This document shows positions 1 to 7,894 of a DNA stretch of 64,000 nt, piece by piece; within the stretch, counting starts at the first letter, position 1; each line of letters begins with the position of its first letter. Below the pieces are notes generated by a model, which saw only the letters and a list, made by a program, of their open reading frames with translations, had not been told where the DNA came from and ran no database searches. The stretch comes from Gemmatimonas sp. GTDB taxonomy: Bacteria; Gemmatimonadota; Gemmatimonadetes; Gemmatimonadales; Gemmatimonadaceae. Location of the stretch: assembly GCA_025361705.1 (NCBI GenBank), contig JANYJW010000056.1, forward strand, positions 1-64,000. Reading direction: 5' to 3'. A program made the translations under genes and the position numbers.

Positions 1-83
1 CCATTGGCGCCGTCCTCCTGCCGATCACCTCGGCGGGAGGGCGGCGTCTCTCATTTCCACGCTCGATGGCGGAGGATTTCACC

Positions 84-977
84 ATGTACGCGCCCTGCAA
101 TAAGGAGCCCGGCTCTGACAGTCGACCCACGGCCGACGTCGTCACCGTCGTGGACTCCACCCTTCAGGACCGGCTGACCCTCGCCCTTGGCGAGGTCGCC
201 CGGCCGGTGCACTTGGCCTCGGTATCGGCAGCCCTGTCGGTCGTTCGTGAACGGCCCGTCCGGGCAGTCCTCCTGGGCCAGGACTCCATGACCACCCGTT
301 CCGCGCCCGAGGTCGGCAAGCTCGCCGTGACCTGTGGCGGCACTCTGATCGCGGTGGTGGGCGGCTGGACTCCGAGCCTCTCGGACACCCTGCTCGCGTT
401 CGGCCGCTACGGCGTCCGCGACGCGGTCGACGTGTCCAGCCGAGACGGCCTGTCCCGGTTGAGGGACCTCATCACCCGCGCCGAGTGGGAGCTGGCGAAC
501 CGCGTCGCGCGGGCGCTGGAACCCAGCATGCAGGAGGCGTCCGAAGAGATGCGGTTCTTCATGAACTACCTCGTCCGGACGGCCCCGTTCGTCGGCTCCG
601 CCACCGTCTTCGCCGCTGGGCTCCGGGTGAGGCAGAGCTCGCTCAACTCCCGGTTCTTTCGGGCAGGGCTTCCGTCGCCCAAGAAGTATCTGGCCTACAT
701 CCGGTTGTTGTTCGCCGCCGCGCTGCTTGAGCAGCCGATCGTCTCGGCGGCTCAGGCTGCGCGCCGTCTGAACTACTCGTCACCCCAGAGCTTCATGCGT
801 CACGTACGAGATCAACTTGGCGTGTCGGTGAGCGAGTTCCGGCAAGAGTACACGTTCGAAGCGCTGGCCCATCACGTCGTCTTTCACACCCTTTCAAAAC
901 ACGGAGCAACGATCAGATGGTTCAGGCCGCTCGGCACGGTCATCCCCGAGGGGGAAGATCGCGCCGGAGTCGGATGA
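84..977 (+). CDS. AraC-type HTH regulator with receiver-like N-terminal domain
   Basis: A regulator of about 297 residues. The C-terminal quarter has the paired helix-turn-helix layout of AraC/XylS proteins, seen around AAQAARRLNYSSPQSFMRHV followed by the second helix region ending GVSVSEFR. The N-terminal 120 residues alternate hydrophobic strands and helices like a receiver domain but lack the acidic pair and a clear phospho-acceptor aspartate, so it is probably a pseudo-receiver. The ATG at 84 is preferred over the ATG at 66 because GGAGG lies eight bases before it. A second protein of the same architecture lies at 20589-21404. The gene ends in a strong terminator at 1010-1040, so it is a separate unit from the ATPase genes downstream. 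The target genes are unknown. Confidence 0.75.
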   Translation: MYAPCNKEPGSDSRPTADVVTVVDSTLQDRLTLALGEVARPVHLASVSAALSVVRERPVRAVLLGQDSMTTRSAPEVGKLAVTCGGTLIAVVGGWTPSLSDTLLAFGRYGVRDAVDVSSRDGLSRLRDLITRAEWELANRVARALEPSMQEASEEMRFFMNYLVRTAPFVGSATVFAAGLRVRQSSLNSRFFRAGLPSPKKYLAYIRLLFAAALLEQPIVSAAQAARRLNYSSPQSFMRHVRDQLGVSVSEFRQEYTFEALAHHVVFHTLSKHGATIRWFRPLGTVIPEGEDRAGVG

Positions 978-1009
978 CCGATGCACACGGAATCATGGGC
1001 ACCCACCCA

Positions 1010-1040
1010 GACCAGCGACTCAGTCGCTGGTCTTTTCTAT
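1010..1040 (+). terminator. Rho-independent terminator after the AraC-type gene
   Basis: A nine-base perfect stem (GACCAGCGA / TCGCTGGTC) with a five-base loop is followed directly by TTTTCTATTT on the plus strand. It closes the transcript of the upstream regulator. Confidence 0.85.
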
Positions 1041-1110
1041 TTGAGCGGTATCAGAGTGTGCCGAACGCATGCTGTTCCCTCTGCCATCGGCTCGTGCATT
1101 CCGGAACAAT

Positions 1111-2310
1111 ATGGGAATGAATGAACGCCTTGATCACAATCCCGTCACGCTATTGGCGCGCACGAACACCACCCGCAACGTGCGGGTGTTCGGCATTCGT
1201 CAAGTCGACCGCCGCAGTCACATGGCGATCCTCGGAAAAACCGGCACCGGCAAGTCCGCGCTCTTGCAGTCGATTGTCCTTCAGGACATCGCGGCTGGGA
1301 CGGGAGGTGCACTGTTCGATCCGCACGGCGATCTCGTGCGAGCCGTGGCAGCTCGTATACCGCTGAACCAGCGTGCGGCGATCGTCTTCCTCGACGCGAC
1401 TGACCCAACACTTCAACTCCGATTCAACCCATTCGCCAACGTCCCGGAGGGCCAGCGCGCATTGGCGGCGGCCGGGCTCGTCGAGGTCTTCAAGAAGATC
1501 TGGTCCGACGACTGGGGGCCTCGATTGGAGCACTTGCTCCGAAATGTGGTCTTCACTCTCCTCGAACGACCCGATTCGACGCTCGCCGACGTTCCGCGAC
1601 TCATCGCCGACCGCACGTTCCGTTCGCAGGTGGTCGAGTCCATTGGCGACGCAATCGTTCGGGATTTCTGGACCAACGAGTTCGAGAAGTACTCGCCAGG
1701 CTTCCGGTCCGTCGTCGTGGCACCGCTGCAGAACAAGATCGGCGCCCTCCTCACCGACCCGACGCTCCGGCGCATCCTCGTCGAACCCGGCGAGGCCCTC
1801 GACCTGCGCCGCCTCATGGACGAAGGGAAGATCCTCCTCGTGAACGTGGATAAAGGGCTGATCGGCGAAGGGCCGGCGGCCACGCTCGGCTCGTTCCTAC
1901 TCTCGCACCTGGCACTGGCCGCGATCTCCCGAAGCAACGTCCCCGAGAGCGAACGCCGGGACTTTTCCATCGTTCTCGACGAGTTCCAAACCTTCACCAC
2001 GCTCTCGGTTGCGACCATGCTCGCGGAGCTTCGAAAGTTCCGGGTCGGCATGGTCCTGGCCAACCAACACCTGTCGCAAGTAGACCCCGCCATTCGGGAC
2101 GCGGTTTTCGGGAACGCCGGTACCCTCATCGCGTTTCGCGTCGGCGCCGCAGATGGAGCCTTCTTGGCGCGCGAGTTCGCGCCCACGTTCGCTGCGGAGG
2201 ACTTCATCTCGTTGCCTCTCTATCACATCTACATCCGCCTCCTCATCGACGGCGAGCCCTCACGCCCTTTTTCGGCCACCACGCTTCCGCCCCTATCGCC
2301 GCGCGGCTAA
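1111..2310 (+). CDS. T4CP/HerA-like P-loop ATPase (type IV secretion DNA-binding domain type)
   Basis: An ATPase of about 399 residues. The Walker A motif GKTGTGKS is at residues 42-49 and the Walker B motif IVLDEF has its acidic pair at D290-E291. A DPHGDL block follows the first core strand, and LANQHLSQ lies in the sensor region. These are features of the VirD4/TraG coupling-protein and HerA branch of the FtsK-HerA superfamily, which pumps or translocates DNA. There is no N-terminal membrane anchor, so it is cytoplasmic and may rely on the membrane protein encoded next. It is a paralogue of the central ATPase region of the 1029-residue protein at 3013-6102. The start at 1111 is one of several in-frame ATGs (also 1069 and 1117). 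No relaxase, VirB4 or pilus gene is visible nearby, so a conjugation role cannot be claimed. Confidence 0.8.
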   Translation: MGMNERLDHNPVTLLARTNTTRNVRVFGIRQVDRRSHMAILGKTGTGKSALLQSIVLQDIAAGTGGALFDPHGDLVRAVAARIPLNQRAAIVFLDATDPTLQLRFNPFANVPEGQRALAAAGLVEVFKKIWSDDWGPRLEHLLRNVVFTLLERPDSTLADVPRLIADRTFRSQVVESIGDAIVRDFWTNEFEKYSPGFRSVVVAPLQNKIGALLTDPTLRRILVEPGEALDLRRLMDEGKILLVNVDKGLIGEGPAATLGSFLLSHLALAAISRSNVPESERRDFSIVLDEFQTFTTLSVATMLAELRKFRVGMVLANQHLSQVDPAIRDAVFGNAGTLIAFRVGAADGAFLAREFAPTFAAEDFISLPLYHIYIRLLIDGEPSRPFSATTLPPLSPRG

Positions 2311-2354
2311 CTGCACTCTCTTCATGGGGTTCGCTCCCTTTGAATGGAGGCAGA

Positions 2355-3011
2355 GTGGCGCAGTCGGCAGAGGTCATTTCGCACTGGCATCAATCCGTCG
2401 ACGGACTCAGCACCTCGACGCTCGATTTCTACGCAGCCGTTGAAAAGGCGATTCAGGCGAAGGAAGTCGCGGACATTCGTATTGAACGGATCGAGGTGCC
2501 GGAGCACGGGCTGCTCTCCGCGAAGCGAGTGTACCTCGGTGTGAGCTATGGCCGGTTGCGGTTCGACATCTGCGGCGCCCCGTTCGGCAAAGACTTCTTC
2601 TTTTCATGGTGGCTCGTGAAGCGGACGCCCGGCTTCGCCGCGCTGTGGGGATGCGCCACGCTCATCGGGCTACCGATCATCGCGCTCGGGTTCATCAGCG
2701 TGATGGGCTTCTTCAAGGGCATCATCTTTGCACTGCTGGCCGTCGTGATCGGTTTCGCCATTCTGCGGAGCAGCGCCTCCGATGGATGGAACGCGATCGA
2801 GGATGTGATCCTCGCCATGCCGGTCACGGGTGTCTTGTACGCGAAGTTCGTCAAGCCGGTGACGTACTTCTCAGAGGACACGCGCCTCATGTTCGAGGAG
2901 ACCGTGCACCGGATAGTCCTGCAGGTGGTGGGCGGAATCCTCACGCTCAACAAGCTGCCCGAGATTCCGGCCGAAAAGTTGAAGCCACAGTCCAAGAAGG
3001 CGCTCGCGTAG
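2355..3011 (+). CDS. Membrane protein between two T4CP/HerA-like ATPases
   Basis: A protein of about 218 residues with a soluble N-terminal part of some 90 residues, two adjacent transmembrane helices (about 94-116 and 120-138) and a C-terminal soluble part of about 80 residues. I do not recognise the family. GTG 2355 is chosen because GGAGG lies just before it; a TTG at 2340 is also in frame. It starts 44 bases after the small ATPase and ends one base before the large ATPase gene, so the three genes look co-transcribed. The placement suggests it anchors one or both ATPases at the membrane, which is inference only. Confidence 0.7.
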   Translation: MAQSAEVISHWHQSVDGLSTSTLDFYAAVEKAIQAKEVADIRIERIEVPEHGLLSAKRVYLGVSYGRLRFDICGAPFGKDFFFSWWLVKRTPGFAALWGCATLIGLPIIALGFISVMGFFKGIIFALLAVVIGFAILRSSASDGWNAIEDVILAMPVTGVLYAKFVKPVTYFSEDTRLMFEETVHRIVLQVVGGILTLNKLPEIPAEKLKPQSKKALA

Positions 3012-3012
3012 C

Positions 3013-6000
3013 ATGCATCCGCACGACCTCCAGCGCCTCTTCGACGACTGGGAGTCGCAGACGCGGGGCGTCCGCCCGTCGCCGGGTCGTGTGGCGGTGG
3101 ATCCAGCGTTTACGCCGCTCTTCGCGAGCAAGCGTGTGCGTACGGCGGTGCTCGATGACGGGCGCCGGCCCGGCCTTTTCGAGCGCGTGAAGGAGGCTGC
3201 GCGCGCGCCGACGTCGGCTGTGGAGGCGCCAGAGGAACCAGACACCGCGCGGCACGATTTTCTTGGCGACCTTGTTGAGTTCGAACTGCTCCTGCCGCGC
3301 GATTTCGTCGTCAAGGCCGGTGCGGCGAGAAACTGGCTTGCGTCACTCCACAGCCTCGCCGAACCGCTCAGCATGGAGATCATTGGGTCGCCCGAGCGGG
3401 TGACCGTGGTGATCTGCTGCGGCGCTGCGGACCGTATCTCGGTCGTTGGGGCGACGCGTGCCCATTTCCCCGAAGCCAAGCTCCGTCAAGGAACGGATGT
3501 ACTGCGCAGAGCGTGGACGCGCGACGAAGGCCACGCCATCATCGTCGGGATGGGCCTGCAGGAGCGTGTTTTCCGGCAACTCCGCTCCGATGACCGGCTC
3601 GACGCCGATCCGTTGATCGGCATCGTCGGGGTGCTCGATCAGTTGTCCGCTGGGGAGTTGGGCGTCGTCCAGGTGATTCTCGCTTCGGCCAGTCCGAAGT
3701 GGAAGAAGGAGTTCGAGGACTTCGCGGCGAGCATCGACGACGTGGACAAGGTGATGTCGCTGATCCGCACCAAGTTCGCCGAACCCACCTATGCGGCTGT
3801 GCTCCGGATCGCCGCCATTGCGGCTGATGAAGACGAAGCCGTGGATCTCGCGCAGCGGCTGGCGTACGCGGTAGCCGGTGCCACCCGATCCGAGTCGAAC
3901 GAACTTGCCCCCGCGGACTTGGGCGATCACGGCTTCGACGCGGAGATGGAAGACCTCTTGGATCGCGCCACGCACCGCAGCGGCATGCTGCTGTCGCTGT
4001 CTGAGGTGCTGACGCTGGTGCATCCGCCGTCCGCGTCCGTTCGGTCGGAGCGATTGCTGCGGCAGGGCTCGCGCAGCAAGGCCGCACCCGCGTCAGCGGT
4101 CGGCAAGGCGCTGCTTATCGGCACGAACGAACACGATGGCGAGACACGCAACGTCTCGCTTTCTGTGGAGGAGCGCCTAAGGCACACCTATGTCATCGGT
4201 GCCAGCGGTACCGGCAAGAGCACGCTGCTCTTGTCGATGATCGCGCAGGACATCGCCGCTGGCAACGGCTTCGCAGTGCTCGACCCGCACGGCGACCTGA
4301 TCCACGACGTGCTCGCTCGCATACCGGCGGAACGTGCCGGGGACGTCATCGTGTTCGATCCGGCCGACGAAGCCTTCCCGGTTGGGTTCAACATCCTGTC
4401 GGCCCACTCGGAACTCGAACGCACGCTGCTCTCGTCCGACCTTGCGGCGGTCTTCAAGCGTCTCTCCACGACGTTCGGCGACCAGATGGCGACCGTGCTC
4501 GGGAACGCGATTCTCGCATTCCTCGAAAGCACGGAAGGCGGGACACTCATCGACTTGCGGCGCTTCCTGATCGACAAGAGCTTCCGTGCCCGCTTCCTCG
4601 AAACCGTGCAGGACGAGCAGGTGGTGTCGTACTGGCAGGAAGAGTTCGCCCTCTTGAAGGGACTGCCCCACGCGCCGCTCCTGACCCGTCTCAACACCTT
4701 CCTTCGTCCGAAGCTCATTCGGCACATGGTCGCCCAGAAGGAAAGCCTCGACATGCGCGCCATCATGGATGGCCGGAAGGTCCTGCTCGCCAAGCTCTCG
4801 CAAGGCGGCATCGGTGAAGAGAACTCACATCTGCTCGGCTCGCTCGTCGTCGCGAAGATCGCGCAGGCCGCGATGAGCCGGCAGGACGAGGCGGCCGCGG
4901 GGCGCGTGCCGTTCTTTTTGTACATTGACGAGTTCCATCATTTCATCACACCGTCCATCGCCGCCATCCTCTCCGGCGCTCGCAAGTACGGGCTCGGCCT
5001 GACGCTCGCGCATCAGGAGATGCGCCAGCTCAAGAGCCGGAGCGAGGAGGTGGCCGGAGCCGTACTCGGCAACGCGTACACCCGTCTCGTGTTTCGTGTC
5101 GGCGACCAGGACGCACGGACGCTCGCGGACGGATTCTCATTCTTCGAGGCGAAGGATCTTCAGAACCTTGGCCTCGGTGAAGCGATAGCCCGCATCGAAC
5201 GCCCGGACTTCGATTTCAACCTTCGGACTGCTCCACTCCCGTCCGTGCCTGAGCAGACGGCACATGCGCGCAGCGCCGCAGTGATTGACGCTTCGCGCGC
5301 TCGCTACGCGAAGCCGAGAGCCGAGGTCGAAGCAATACTGCGTGCGAGCATCTCAGAGGAGCAGCAGGAGGACGAGGGCAGGGCCGCAGCACCGAAGCGA
5401 CGTCGTGCAGCGAAGGCGGAGGCTCCGGCCCAGTCGCAGCCTGCGCTGGCGCCGGCCGTCGAACGACTTCCGGGCCGAGGTGGTCCGCAGCACAAGTACT
5501 TGCAGCAGCTCGTTCGAAAGCTGGCTGAGGATCGGGGATACACCGTGTCGGTCGAGCGTCCCGTGCTGGACGGACACGGCCACATCGACGTTCATTTGCA
5601 GCGCGGCGACGTGTCGATCGGGTGCGAGATCTCGGTGAGCACCGGCGCCGAGCACGAGACACAGAACCTCTCAAAGTGTTTGTCGGCCGGGTTCGGCTAT
5701 GCGGTCCTCATCAGTCCCGAGGAGGAGACGCTCGTCGAGGCGCGAGCGCTCTTCGGACACTACGATAAGCGGGTCCGTTTCGTCTCGCCGGACGGGTTCA
5801 TCGCATTCCTTGAGGAGTTCGAGGCATCCGCCGGGCGAGACGAGGCCAAGAAGCCAAAACGGCCGCAGGCGCGACCCGAGGGGCAGGACGATGCTCCAGC
5901 GGGCAAGCGCATGCTGATCGCCGAGGATGCGGCGGAGTACCTCGGTCTCGCGACGCAGACGCTCGCCAAGATGCGGTGGAGTGGTGATTCGCCGCCGTTC

Positions 6001-6102
6001 TTCAAGGTGGGGCGGAGGGTGCTGTACGAGCGGGATGAGCTGGATGCGTGGTTGGCGGAGAGGAAGAGAAAGTCAACATCCGACCCAGGTGATCGCGCCT
6101 GA
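3013..6102 (+). CDS. T4CP/HerA-like ATPase fused to a nuclease-like domain and an excisionase-type HTH
   Basis: A protein of 1029 residues. Residues 1 to about 370 form a mixed alpha/beta region like the N-terminal part of long type IV secretion conjugative-transfer proteins. The ATPase core follows, with Walker A GASGTGKS at 396-403, DPHGDL after it, and Walker B YIDEF with D639-E640. After a charged Ala/Arg/Pro linker (about 780-820) comes a domain of about 110 residues. It holds D859 and the E872-I-S874 motif, arranged like a PD-(D/E)XK nuclease in which the usual lysine is serine. Residues 967-1023 are a typical HTH_17/excisionase module (AAEYLG, KVGRR, ELDAWL). It begins one base after the membrane-protein stop. 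The fusion of translocase, nuclease-like and DNA-binding modules could act in DNA transfer, element excision or defence; the sequence does not decide. Confidence 0.8.
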   Translation: MHPHDLQRLFDDWESQTRGVRPSPGRVAVDPAFTPLFASKRVRTAVLDDGRRPGLFERVKEAARAPTSAVEAPEEPDTARHDFLGDLVEFELLLPRDFVVKAGAARNWLASLHSLAEPLSMEIIGSPERVTVVICCGAADRISVVGATRAHFPEAKLRQGTDVLRRAWTRDEGHAIIVGMGLQERVFRQLRSDDRLDADPLIGIVGVLDQLSAGELGVVQVILASASPKWKKEFEDFAASIDDVDKVMSLIRTKFAEPTYAAVLRIAAIAADEDEAVDLAQRLAYAVAGATRSESNELAPADLGDHGFDAEMEDLLDRATHRSGMLLSLSEVLTLVHPPSASVRSERLLRQGSRSKAAPASAVGKALLIGTNEHDGETRNVSLSVEERLRHTYVIGASGTGKSTLLLSMIAQDIAAGNGFAVLDPHGDLIHDVLARIPAERAGDVIVFDPADEAFPVGFNILSAHSELERTLLSSDLAAVFKRLSTTFGDQMATVLGNAILAFLESTEGGTLIDLRRFLIDKSFRARFLETVQDEQVVSYWQEEFALLKGLPHAPLLTRLNTFLRPKLIRHMVAQKESLDMRAIMDGRKVLLAKLSQGGIGEENSHLLGSLVVAKIAQAAMSRQDEAAAGRVPFFLYIDEFHHFITPSIAAILSGARKYGLGLTLAHQEMRQLKSRSEEVAGAVLGNAYTRLVFRVGDQDARTLADGFSFFEAKDLQNLGLGEAIARIERPDFDFNLRTAPLPSVPEQTAHARSAAVIDASRARYAKPRAEVEAILRASISEEQQEDEGRAAAPKRRRAAKAEAPAQSQPALAPAVERLPGRGGPQHKYLQQLVRKLAEDRGYTVSVERPVLDGHGHIDVHLQRGDVSIGCEISVSTGAEHETQNLSKCLSAGFGYAVLISPEEETLVEARALFGHYDKRVRFVSPDGFIAFLEEFEASAGRDEAKKPKRPQARPEGQDDAPAGKRMLIAEDAAEYLGLATQTLAKMRWSGDSPPFFKVGRRVLYERDELDAWLAERKRKSTSDPGDRA

Positions 6103-6113
6103 GACACCTGTGA

Positions 6114-6587
6114 CTAGAGAATCGCCGTTGCTCCGCAGAACGTCCCAATCCAGTACAGAAGATGAAATAGGGCCTGATCCCCGCGCTCGACGGTTGTCTC
6201 GCCACCAATCGATTGTCCAGCCCAACCGATTCGCCCGAGGGTTGCGGCAGAGAGTACCAGAATCGATGCCACCCCAAGGGCGGACGCAGGAGCACCGACG
6301 AGCAGTTGATGGCGAGCGACATATGCCGACAACACCGCGCTTCCCATCGAACCCCACGACACGAGCAGACGTCGGCGCATCAGCCGCAATCGCACCCGGG
6401 TGGCGACGCAGAGCTTCCCTAAGGCCTCCTCACGTTGCGCATCAGAGCCGGCTCGGAGGGCAGCATTGCGTTGAAGCTCGGCCCGCATGTCAATATCGGC
6501 GAGGCGTCTCGAGAACCGGTCGGGGGCGAACACACCCATCACAACCCATGCGAGCGGTGCTCGTGACCGGAGACTCTCAATCTTCAT
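6114..6587 (-). CDS. Small multi-helix membrane protein at the end of the CBASS-like operon
   Basis: A protein of 157 residues with a basic, helical N-terminal half and three hydrophobic segments (about 74-90, 99-119 and 139-156). I do not recognise the family. It lies 60 bases downstream of the glycosylase-like gene on the same strand, so it is probably the last gene of the same transcript. Only 11 bases separate its stop from the convergent ATPase gene and no terminator is visible between them. It may be a second membrane effector, a regulator of the SLATT-like effector, or unrelated cargo. Confidence 0.6.
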   Translation of the reverse strand: MKIESLRSRAPLAWVVMGVFAPDRFSRRLADIDMRAELQRNAALRAGSDAQREEALGKLCVATRVRLRLMRRRLLVSWGSMGSAVLSAYVARHQLLVGAPASALGVASILVLSAATLGRIGWAGQSIGGETTVERGDQALFHLLYWIGTFCGATAIL

Positions 6588-6647
6588 TGGCGAGCCTCGA
6601 CAATCCGCAAGATCAGCAACTCGGGTGAGTGCGTTCGGCGCTGTTGA

Positions 6648-7304
6648 TCATTGAGCCAGCAGAGCGAACTGGCTGCAAGGCTGACTAGAAATGGTGGAGA
6701 AGCGCCACAGTACCGTGTCCACCGCACCGACAGGATGGCCGACGACGTCTGAGATGCATTCACAGAGCGATTGCGCACTAGCGAAGCCCATACTCGCCGC
6801 GAGCCGCGCCAAGTGACGATCCTCCTTGGCCATCGATACGCCTAGATTCTTCAGCAAGTGCGCAGTTGTCACTCTGCCAATGTAAGGCAGTTTGGCGACC
6901 ACGGTCTGCGGTGAGCCGGCGGATAACACCGAGTCGAGTCCGTGTTGCGCGAGCACTCGGGCAACATCAACGATCGCGCGCACCTTCCCAGCATGACCAA
7001 ATACCCGCAGGGCTGATTGTTCGCAGAAATTAGCAGTGTCAACGATGCGCTGCGCAGATTGCCATTCGAAGAAGCAGGAAGAGAAAGCGTCGAAGAGTTT
7101 GCTCACCACGGACTCGCGGAAACCGCTATTCAGCACCACCCACGCGTACTCCCTCAGAAAGCGCGGTTCCGTAATGCGCCCCGGTCGCGCGAAGAAAAAG
7201 GTGTCTATCTCCGCCGCGAACCCCTCATTCTCAATCGTAGATAGAGCTTTGAGGTATGCTCGCGCCAATCCCTCTGAGGTGTATTGCCCCTCCACGCGTC
7301 TCAC
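6648..7304 (-). CDS. cap11: HhH/OGG-like DNA glycosylase-fold protein, Cap11-like
   Basis: A helical protein of about 218 residues. The C-terminal part holds a helix-hairpin-helix with LPYIGRVTTAHLL (about 139-151) followed by KEDRHLARL with D162. This matches the HhH-GPD glycosylase fold (OGG1, EndoIII), where that aspartate is catalytic. The lysine that OGG1-type bifunctional enzymes carry in the hairpin (GVGTK) is valine here, so any activity would be monofunctional. A GTG at 7304 overlaps the stop of the SLATT-like gene as GTGA; GTG 7295 has a better-spaced GGAGA. OGG-like genes are a defining accessory of type IV CBASS. The identification rests on motif plus context; the substrate is unknown. 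Confidence 0.7.
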   Translation of the reverse strand: MRRVEGQYTSEGLARAYLKALSTIENEGFAAEIDTFFFARPGRITEPRFLREYAWVVLNSGFRESVVSKLFDAFSSCFFEWQSAQRIVDTANFCEQSALRVFGHAGKVRAIVDVARVLAQHGLDSVLSAGSPQTVVAKLPYIGRVTTAHLLKNLGVSMAKEDRHLARLAASMGFASAQSLCECISDVVGHPVGAVDTVLWRFSTISSQPCSQFALLAQ

Positions 7305-7894
7305 TCTCCGATTTCCGCGTGCCTGACAGCTCCTGGCGTATGCCGCCACGCGAGAGCCAAGCGCAACAAAGTGCGATTCGCAAACGGATATCTATCAAGA
7401 ACTCTACTCAACAGCACCTTCTGCAGGTGCGACGCCTTGAGTTCCAGGAATAAGCCTTCGGGAATTGCAGCGAGGCCTTGTGCTCGGAGAGTCGCAGCGT
7501 CGAGGGCCCGGCTCAGCTCCTCTACACCAGCCGCAGAGTTTCGCCGAAGCATGCCCAGTTGAGCTTTTGTCTCGGCGAGGACCGCCGTTGCGTTCCCGTG
7601 TACCGCTCCGGCTTCTTTCCATCCAATACGAAGCTGCAAGATCGCAAGCACGAACACACCGACGGATACCCAGCCAGCTACTACCCCGGCCGCAGCCTTC
7701 GAAATGCCTAACGAGTCCGAAAGTGCCTGGGGCGCGAACACGAGCGCACAAAGCATGGCGGACAGCGTGAGGATCAGGAGATCGAGCACCAGCGCGCGTC
7801 GTGCATAGCGGTCACGCAGCATCGAATGCGCACTCATCATCTGATCCGTAACCCGGTGCCGTTTGCCGACCTCATCGTGCAGCAACGTGGTCAT
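7301..7894 (-). CDS. Two-helix SLATT-like membrane effector of the CBASS-like operon
   Basis: A protein of 197 residues with two transmembrane helices (about 35-54 and 67-88). A long helical cytoplasmic part begins with WKEAGAVHGNA, the pattern seen in SLATT domains (SMODS and SLOG-associating two-TM effectors). In nucleotide-signalling defence systems these proteins are thought to form or disrupt membrane pores after binding a cyclic nucleotide. Its ATG overlaps the stop of the CD-NTase gene by four bases (ATGA), which implies translational coupling. The family call is by eye from topology and the post-TM motif. A generic two-TM effector is the alternative. Confidence 0.7.
   Translation of the reverse strand: MTTLLHDEVGKRHRVTDQMMSAHSMLRDRYARRALVLDLLILTLSAMLCALVFAPQALSDSLGISKAAAGVVAGWVSVGVFVLAILQLRIGWKEAGAVHGNATAVLAETKAQLGMLRRNSAAGVEELSRALDAATLRAQGLAAIPEGLFLELKASHLQKVLLSRVLDRYPFANRTLLRLALAWRHTPGAVRHAEIGE

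Noticed and set aside
1111-6102. A complete conjugative or ICE transfer module
   Set aside because: No relaxase, VirB4, pilus or integrase gene accompanies the coupling-protein-like ATPases in this window.
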